Origin: Pseudomonadota bacterium | GTDB lineage: Bacteria > Pseudomonadota > Gammaproteobacteria > Burkholderiales > Burkholderiaceae_C | DNA length: 21,705 nt | Direction: 5' to 3' | Assembly: GCA_023415035.1 (NCBI GenBank) | Contig: JAEZLX010000147.1 | Location: 1 to 21,705 of the forward strand | Part shown: positions 15,452 to 21,705 of the stretch, one piece after another | Layout: the number at the start of each line of letters is the position of its first letter | Numbering within the stretch: the stretch's first letter is position 1 | Program-made: the position numbers and the translations under genes | Notes under the pieces: generated by a model | Databases searched by the model: none | Told to the model about the DNA's origin: nothing | The model's input: the letters and a program-made list of their open reading frames with translations, nothing else

Positions 15452-16390
15452 TCAGGCCTCCGCGGCGTCGGCTTCGGGGCGGCGCAGCGATGCCGCCACG
15501 CCCTTGATCTGCTCCCTCAGCCATTTCGCCGCCGCCGCCGCATGGGTCCGTTCGTGCCACAACTGGTAATACATTAAGCGCGGGAATGGTACCGGGCACG
15601 GGAGCACCTGCACCGGAAGCGTGCCTGTAAAGTGCTCGCAATACTGCCGGCCGGTGGTCAGGACCAGCAAACTGTTGGCCACCATGGCCGGAATTTGCCC
15701 GAAAAACGGATAGCGCACGGCAATGTTGCGGGTCAGCCCCTGGGCAGCCAGATGCTCGTCGATGACGCCGCGTGCACCAGGATGGGTCGGCGTGGGGGCA
15801 ACGTGCTCGGCCGCGAGCCAGGCATCCACGTCCCAGCCACGCCGCACCGCCGGGTGCTCGCGCGAGACGAGGCTGACGACCTCGTCACCGAACAGGCGCC
15901 CCAGGTGCAGGTCGTCGGGCGGCTTGGGCCAGTTGCCGATGACCACGTCGTAATGACCCTGGGCCAGGTGCTGGCGGTAATCCGCATCCGCCGACAGCGG
16001 GTGGATCTCGATGTGGGAGTTGGGCGCCTGTGTCTTGACCCGCGTGACCAGCTGCGGCAGGAAGTGGGGTTCCATGTAGTCGCTAGCGGCCAGGCTGAAG
16101 GTGTGGCGGGTGGTGGCCGGATCGAAGCTGCGTGCCTCGGAAAACAGCACCTCGGCGCTGCGCAGGATCTCGGCCGCGGGTTCGACCATGCGCAGGGCGG
16201 CCACCGTGGGCACCATGCCCGAGCCCGACCGCACCAGCAGCGGGTCACCCGCCAGTTCGCGCAGGCGCTTGAGCGCCGCGCTGACCGCCGGCTGATACAT
16301 CCCCAGCTTCAGGGCGGCGCGCGAGACGCTGCGCTCGGTCAGCACCGTGTGCAGCACGCGAATGAGGTGCAGATCGATCTTGTCGAACAT
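15452..16390 (-). CDS. LysR-family transcriptional regulator of the purine locus
   Basis: From the ATG at 16390 the product is 312 residues, standard for the family. The N-terminal winged helix-turn-helix spans about 1-60, with RSVSRAALKLGMYQPAVSAA as the recognition helices. The effector domain follows; RHTFSLAASDYMEPHFLPQL begins its first lobe near residue 95. An ATG at 16405 would add five residues; the family usually begins MFDKIDLHL, so 16390 is preferred, though neither has a Shine-Dalgarno sequence. It is divergent from xdhA and sits 22 bp upstream of the importer ATPase start, so it may also be the first gene of that operon. It probably senses a purine intermediate and controls both directions; the effector is unknown. 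Confidence 0.92.
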   Translation of the reverse strand: MFDKIDLHLIRVLHTVLTERSVSRAALKLGMYQPAVSAALKRLRELAGDPLLVRSGSGMVPTVAALRMVEPAAEILRSAEVLFSEARSFDPATTRHTFSLAASDYMEPHFLPQLVTRVKTQAPNSHIEIHPLSADADYRQHLAQGHYDVVIGNWPKPPDDLHLGRLFGDEVVSLVSREHPAVRRGWDVDAWLAAEHVAPTPTHPGARGVIDEHLAAQGLTRNIAVRYPFFGQIPAMVANSLLVLTTGRQYCEHFTGTLPVQVLPCPVPFPRLMYYQLWHERTHAAAAAKWLREQIKGVAASLRRPEADAAEA

Positions 16391-16448
16391 GGGTGCATAT
16401 TTCATACGCGGGGGCCATATCGCGAAATGGGCAAACCGGCATTGCCGC

Positions 16449-16466
16449 CATATGGCAGAGCATATG
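16449..16466. promoter_or_regulatory. Candidate LysR operator dyad upstream of xdhA
   Basis: Two CATATG hexamers (16449-16454 and 16461-16466) separated by 6 nt form an 18-bp dyad. The first lies within the 10-bp palindrome GCCATATGGC. The dyad centre is about 43 bp before the xdhA ATG and 67 bp before the lysR ATG, where a LysR protein would bind to control both. Further CATAT cores are at 16396 and 16416. CATATG is rare in this GC-rich DNA. Confidence 0.5.
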
Positions 16467-16500
16467 CCGTGCCAGCGGGACTGGCGCTATGCTGGTCCGC

Positions 16501-17999
<1,499 letters not shown>

Positions 18000-18003
<4 letters not shown>

Positions 18004-20306
18004 ACGCACCCGACCTCAAGCTGGGGGTGGACAACACGCCCGAGCGCGCGGCCGGCGTCTCGCGCTTTCACGAAAGCGCGCGCGCCCAGGTGGCCGGCGC
18101 CGCCACCTACATCGACGACATCCCCGAAGTGCGCGGCACACTGCACGCCGCGCCGGTGTGCTCGCCCGTGGCGCATGGCGTGCTGCGCGGCATCGACGCC
18201 TCGGCGGCGCTGGCGGTGCCGGGCGTGCGCGGCTTCGTGGGCGCGGCCGACATCCCCGGCGACCGCATCCTGGCGGCGTTCGGGCACGACGAACCGGTCT
18301 TCGCCCACGACACCGTCCAGTTCCTCGGGCAGGTGGGCGGTCTGATCCTGGCCGACGACGTCATGACCGCGCGCCGCGCCGCGCGACTGGTGCGCTGGGA
18401 CATTGACCCGCTGCCGCCCGTGCTCACGGTGCATGAGGCACACGAGCGCCAGAGCTACGTGCTGCCGCCCGTGCACGTGGTGCGCGGCGATGCCGAGGCG
18501 GCGCTGGCACGGGCACCGCACCGGATTGAAGGCGAGTTCGAGGTCGGCGGGCAGGAGCACTTCTACCTGGAAGGCCAGATCGCCTATGCCCTGCCGCTGG
18601 AGCAGCAGCAGTGGTGGATCTACAGCAGCACCCAGCACCCGGGCGAGGTGCAGCACTGGGTGGCCCACGCGCTGGGCCTGCCCAACCACGCCGTGACGGT
18701 GGAATGCCGGCGCATGGGCGGTGGCTTTGGCGGCAAGGAAACCCAGGCCGGCCATCTCGCCGTCTGGGCGGCGGTGGCGGCGCAGAAGCTGCGCTGCCCC
18801 GTGAAGCTGCGGCTGGACCGCGACGACGATTTCATGATCACCGGCAAGCGCCACCCGTTCGCCTACCGCTACCAGGTGGGCTTCGACGACACTGGACGGC
18901 TGTGCGGCCTGACGGTGGACATGCTGGTCAACTGCGGCTTTTCGGCCGACCTCTCGGGACCCGTGGCCGACCGGGCGGTGTTCCACATCGACAACGCCTA
19001 CTACCTCGAGGACGTGGCCATCCACTCCTACCGCTGCAAGACCAACCTGCAGAGCCACACGGCCTTCCGCGGATTCGGCGGCCCGCAGGGGGTGATCGCC
19101 ATCGAGCGCATCATGGGCGACATCGCGCGCCACCTCGGACGCGACCCGCTGGACGTTCGGCTGGCCAACCTCTACGGCGTCGGCGAGCGCGATGTCACCC
19201 ACTACCAGATGACGGTGGAGGACAACATCCTGGCACCGCTCATCTCGACGCTGGCCGAGGATGCGCGCTACCGCGAGCGTCACGAACAGATCGCCGAATG
19301 GAACGCCGGCAGCCCGGTGATCAAGCGCGGCATCGCGCTGACGCCGGTGAAGTTCGGCATCAGCTTCACGGCCACGCTGTTCAACCAGGCCGGCGCACTG
19401 GTGCACGTGTACACCGATGGCAGCGTGCAGGTGAACCACGGCGGCACCGAGATGGGCCAGGGCCTGAACACCAAGGTCGCGGCCATCGTGGCGGACGAGC
19501 TGGGCGTGCCCTTCAAGCGCGTGTGCTGCACCGCCAGCAACACCAGCAAGGTACCCAACGCCAGCGCCACCGCGGCTTCCAGCGGCACCGACCTCAACGG
19601 CCGCGCCGCCCAGTACGCCGCGCGCCAGATCCGCCAGAACCTGGCGGCCTTCGTGTCGTGCCTGGACCACTGCGGCGCGGGCGCGGTGCGCTTCGAGGCC
19701 GGCCAGGTCATCAGCCCGCGCGCCACGCGCAGCTGGGAAGAGGTGGTGGGCGCGGCCTACGCCAACCGCATCCAGCTCTGGAGCGACGGCTTTTACCGCA
19801 CGCCCAAGATCCACTACGACAAGGTCACGATGCTGGGACGGCCGTTCTACTACTTCGCCTATGGCGCGGCCTGCACCGAAGTGGCCATCGACACGCTCAC
19901 CGGCGAGTCCCGCGTGCTGAAGGTGGACATCCTGCACGACGTGGGACACAGCATCAACCCGGCGATCGACATCGGCCAGATCGAGGGCGGCTTTGTCCAG
20001 GGCATGGGATGGCTGACGACCGAACAGCTGGTCTGGAACGACAAGGGCCTGCTGCAGACGCACGCGCCGAGCACCTACAAGATCCCGGCCACGGGCGACG
20101 TGCCGGCGCACTTCCACGTGAAGCTCTGGCCCGAGCCCAACAGGGAAGACAACGTGCACGGCAGCAAGGCCGTGGGCGAACCGCCTTTCATGCTGGCGAT
20201 CAGCGTCTACGAGGCGCTGCGAGACGCCGTGGCGCAGGCAGGCGGGCGGCCCGACGCCATGAACGCGCCGGCCACCGCCGAGGAAGTGCTGTGCGCCTGC
20301 TCCTGA
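18000..20306 (+). CDS. xdhB: Xanthine dehydrogenase large subunit (molybdopterin)
   Basis: The 768-residue subunit holds the molybdenum cofactor and oxidises hypoxanthine to xanthine and xanthine to urate. Residues matching the known active site are E247 in GGGFGGKE (240-247), R357 in AFRGFGGPQG (355-364) and E727 in GSKAVGEPPFML; the first and last are substrate or catalytic glutamates in Rhodobacter-type XdhB. QEHFYLE at 185-191 and QGMGWLTTEQL are further family signatures. The length is usual. The start ATG overlaps the xdhA stop (ATGA), so translation is coupled. XdhC, which loads the sulfurated cofactor, is often encoded next but is absent here. It is the downstream sink for the guanine and adenine deaminases on the other strand. 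Confidence 0.97.
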
Positions 20307-20322
20307 CGGCGGCCACGGGGGC

Positions 20323-20344
20323 CCCGGCCAGGCGAATGGCCGGG
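20323..20344 (+). terminator. Possible terminator of xdhAB
   Basis: There is an 8-bp perfect stem CCCGGCCA/TGGCCGGG with a 6-nt loop, 17 nt after the xdhB stop. The downstream sequence is not a clear T-tract, so termination may be weak or factor-dependent. Confidence 0.4.
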
Positions 20345-20366
20345 TTCACCCGTTACCATCACCGTC

Positions 20367-20708
20367 ATGAGTACTTTGCCTCCCTGCCCCCAATGCCAGT
20401 CGGCCTTCACCTATGAGGACGGTGCGCTGCTGGTCTGCCCCGAATGCGCCCATGAGTGGGACCCCAAGGCCTCAACCGCCACGGCCGAGGAAGCCCGCGT
20501 CTGGAAGGACGCCTTCGGCAACGTGCTGGCCGACGGCGACACCGTCACGCTGATCAAGGACCTCAAGCTCAAGGGTTCGTCCTCGGTCATCAAGGTCGGC
20601 ACCAAGGTCAAGAACATCCGCCTGATCGAGGGCGACCACGACATCGACTGCAAGATCGAGGGCTTCGGCGCCATGCAACTGAAGTCGGCCTTCGTGCGCA
20701 AGGCCTGA
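20367..20708 (+). CDS. yjdM: PhnA/YjdM-family zinc-ribbon protein
   Basis: The 113-residue product matches the YjdM family (older name PhnA, alkylphosphonate operon). The N-terminus is a zinc ribbon with C7, C10, C24 and C27 (CPQC and CPEC), followed by a small beta domain containing WKDAFGNVLADGDTVTLIKDLK and KGTKVKNIRL-like text (here VGTKVKNIRL), typical of the family. Despite the old name it is not a phosphonate lyase, and its role is unknown. No Shine-Dalgarno sequence is visible; TACCAT at 20354-20359 lies 7 nt before the ATG. It is 60 bp from xdhB with a hairpin between and 8 bp before the YggU-type gene, with which it may form an operon. Confidence 0.92.
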   Translation: MSTLPPCPQCQSAFTYEDGALLVCPECAHEWDPKASTATAEEARVWKDAFGNVLADGDTVTLIKDLKLKGSSSVIKVGTKVKNIRLIEGDHDIDCKIEGFGAMQLKSAFVRKA

Positions 20709-20716
20709 GCCCGGCC

Positions 20717-20986
20717 ATGGGACGGATCGTCGTCTATTGCCAGCCCGGGGCCAGGCAGACCCAGCTCGTGGGCCTGCACGATGGCAAACCCAAGATCCAG
20801 CTCAAGGCACCGCCCGTGGATGGCGCCGCCAACAAGGCGCTGATCGCCTTCCTGGCCGAGACCTGCGGCGTGCCAAAGTCGGCGATCACGATCGAACTGG
20901 GCGCCTCGGGCCGCACCAAGCGCGTGGACGTGGCCGGTGTGGACGACGGCCAGCTGGCCCGTCTGTTCGGCCTGGACACGGCCTGA
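20717..20986 (+). CDS. yggU: YggU family protein (DUF167)
   Basis: The 89-residue protein starts MGRIVVYCQPGARQT and contains APPVDGAANKALIAFLAE and GASGRTKRVDVAG, the core signature of DUF167 (YggU/UPF0235). Its function is unknown; the fold is a small alpha/beta domain. The ATG at 20717 was chosen because the family begins just before the VxPGA motif; the reading frame is open far upstream only because of high GC and overlaps the PhnA/YjdM-type gene there. It lies 8 bp after that gene, so the two are probably co-transcribed. The Shine-Dalgarno sequence is weak. A -10-like TACAAT follows 15 bp past its stop. Confidence 0.88.
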   Translation: MGRIVVYCQPGARQTQLVGLHDGKPKIQLKAPPVDGAANKALIAFLAETCGVPKSAITIELGASGRTKRVDVAGVDDGQLARLFGLDTA

Positions 20987-21001
20987 AATCCGGCCTTCGG
21001 G

Positions 21002-21007
21002 TACAAT
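21002..21007 (+). promoter_or_regulatory. -10-like box before a possible RNA unit
   Basis: TACAAT lies 15 bp after the YggU-type stop. A start of transcription near 21013 would begin right at an 11-bp hairpin. No clear -35 hexamer is at 16-18 bp; TGGACA at 20973-20978 is 23 bp away, too far for the usual spacing. Confidence 0.4.
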
Positions 21008-21011
21008 GCCC

Positions 21012-21232
21012 GCAGCCGGTGCCCCTTGCGCGCCTTCGCACCGGCTGCTGTCTGACACGGTCTGCGGTTCCCTCAACACCGCCCCACCTTGAGAGGCCGA
21101 TGAAACCGGCTTCGTCAAAGGTCATACGCTTTCCTCCCGGCGCGCATCACACCGGTTCCTGATCCCCAGGACCCCATTCTTCCCGGCACTCGTCTGGCCT
21201 CTGTGCCACCCATGGCCGGCTTCCGGCTTTTT
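21012..21232 (+). ncRNA. Candidate leader or small RNA of about 220 nt
   Basis: The 298 bases between the YggU-type gene and the 73-residue gene hold a unit with three signals in order. First is the TACAAT box. Second is a perfect 11-bp stem (21012-21022 with 21038-21048, 15-nt loop) at the expected 5' end. Third is a hairpin with five T's at 21214-21232. Within it, 21100-21162 is a 20-codon reading frame with GAGAGG 3 nt before its ATG, beginning MKPASSKV and ending in a TGA. It could be a small RNA with a structured 5' end, or an attenuating leader with a short peptide. I do not recognise it as a known RNA family. Confidence 0.3.
21214..21232 (+). terminator. Intrinsic terminator upstream of the 73-residue gene
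   Basis: Stem GCCGG/CCGGC (21215-21219 with 21223-21227), 3-nt loop, extended by a G-T pair, then TTTTT. It is short but GC-only and followed at once by the T-run. It would end the RNA that starts near 21013, or act as an attenuator for the gene starting at 21285. Confidence 0.5.
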
Positions 21233-21284
21233 GCCTTTGCGCGCCTGGCTGCCATGCCGGCGTGCCGTTCTGTTTTCTCTCTCC

Positions 21285-21506
21285 ATGACCAAGCCATTCT
21301 CGATGGGCAAGTTTCTTGTCTCACCTTTGAGCCGTATCACCGAAGCCGGCGACTACGCCCCCAGCATCTCCATCCGCAGCGGCCGGGGTGCCGGTACCCA
21401 CGACCGGGTTTTCCGGCTCGTACCGCGCTTTGCCACCACCCAGGGTGCCCTGGACTACGCCGCCAGCCAGGGCCGGGCGCTGGTCCTGCAGGAGTACGCG
21501 CACTGA
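21285..21506 (+). CDS. Small conserved-looking protein of unknown function (73 aa)
   Basis: The 73-residue product starts MTKPFSMGKF and contains LVSPLSRITEAGDYAPS and IRSGRGAGTHDRVFR, with a final segment TTQGALDYAASQGRAL that looks like a helix. It has no membrane segment, signal peptide or cysteine. I recall similar short proteins in Comamonadaceae genomes but know of no assigned function. An inner ATG at 21303 (MGKFLVSP) would give 67 residues and may be the true start. Neither has a Shine-Dalgarno sequence; a pyrimidine-rich stretch precedes 21285. The frame and codon use look like a real gene: third positions are GC-rich and the opposite strand offers no alternative. It follows the candidate RNA unit. 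Confidence 0.65.
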   Translation: MTKPFSMGKFLVSPLSRITEAGDYAPSISIRSGRGAGTHDRVFRLVPRFATTQGALDYAASQGRALVLQEYAH

Positions 21507-21541
21507 GGCTGCCCGCGGCACATCCGCTAAAGCCGCTTCCC

Positions 21542-21547
21542 TACAAT
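21542..21547 (+). promoter_or_regulatory. -10 box directly before the ketopantoate reductase start
   Basis: TACAAT is followed by exactly 6 nt and then the ATG at 21554, so transcription would begin at or within a base or two of the start codon. No Shine-Dalgarno sequence is present. A -35 box is not clear. Confidence 0.5.
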
Positions 21548-21553
21548 GGGCGC

Positions 21554-21705
21554 ATGATCGCCCTACCCTCCTCTTCGCCACTCAAGGTTGCCGTGATGGG
21601 TGCCGGTGCTGTCGGCTGCTTCTACGGCGGCATGCTCGCGCGTGCCGGCCACGCCGTGACGCTGATCGGCCGGCCCTCGCATGTTCAGGCCGTGCAGGCC
21701 CAAGG
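21554..21705 (+). CDS. panE: 2-dehydropantoate 2-reductase family protein (5' end only)
   Basis: The first 50 residues are in the window; the frame is open to the edge. It begins with a short serine- and proline-rich leader and then LKVAVMGAGAVGCFYGGMLARAGHAVTLIGR, split here as VMGAGAVGCFYGG (residues 14-26) followed by the end of the second strand. GAGAVG is the Rossmann NADPH motif, and the FYGG that follows is typical of ApbA/PanE ketopantoate reductases, which reduce 2-dehydropantoate to pantoate for coenzyme A synthesis. Paralogues with other substrates are common in Burkholderiales, so the symbol is provisional. The start is set by the lack of any alternative near the motif and by the TACAAT box 6 nt upstream. 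Confidence 0.8.
   Translation, partial: MIALPSSSPLKVAVMGAGAVGCFYGGMLARAGHAVTLIGRPSHVQAVQAQ

Overview
The window is GC-rich, densely coded chromosomal DNA. Gene content and protein style suggest a betaproteobacterium of the Burkholderiales, most likely a Comamonadaceae relative of Acidovorax or Hydrogenophaga. That placement rests on recognising the protein families, not on a marker gene. I see no rRNA, tRNA, CRISPR array, insertion sequence or prophage.

Positions 1-7030 hold mostly housekeeping genes. They are the 3' end of a DinG/Rad3-type helicase, a CNNM/CorC-type membrane protein, apaH, an RhlE-type DEAD-box RNA helicase, a YpfJ-type zinc metallopeptidase, a membrane fatty acid desaturase and dcd (dCTP deaminase).

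Positions 7093-20306 form a purine salvage and catabolism locus. On the minus strand, in transcription order, lie a LysR regulator, a BMP-type ABC importer (ATPase, two permeases, lipoprotein binding protein), an intrinsic terminator, a Rieske oxygenase, an adenosine/adenine deaminase and guanine deaminase. Divergent from lysR, on the plus strand, is xdhAB (xanthine dehydrogenase). The logic reads: import of purines; adenine to hypoxanthine; guanine to xanthine; hypoxanthine and xanthine oxidation to urate by XdhAB. The Rieske enzyme is probably an extra purine-modifying step, resembling HpxD or the NdmA/NdmB methylxanthine demethylases. A CATATG dyad between lysR and xdhA is a good operator candidate, and a matching half-site lies upstream of the Rieske gene. 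The importer ATPase carries a clear frameshift in a GC dinucleotide run. No xdhC, no oxygenase reductase and no nucleosidase are in the window.

Positions 20367-21705 hold a PhnA/YjdM zinc-ribbon protein, a YggU (DUF167) protein, a possible untranslated or leader RNA unit of about 220 nt with a -10-like box, a perfect 11-bp hairpin and a terminator, a 73-residue protein of unknown function, and the 5' end of a ketopantoate reductase gene.

Several genes lack a Shine-Dalgarno sequence but carry a -10-like hexamer 6 or 7 nt before the ATG, which hints at leaderless mRNAs.
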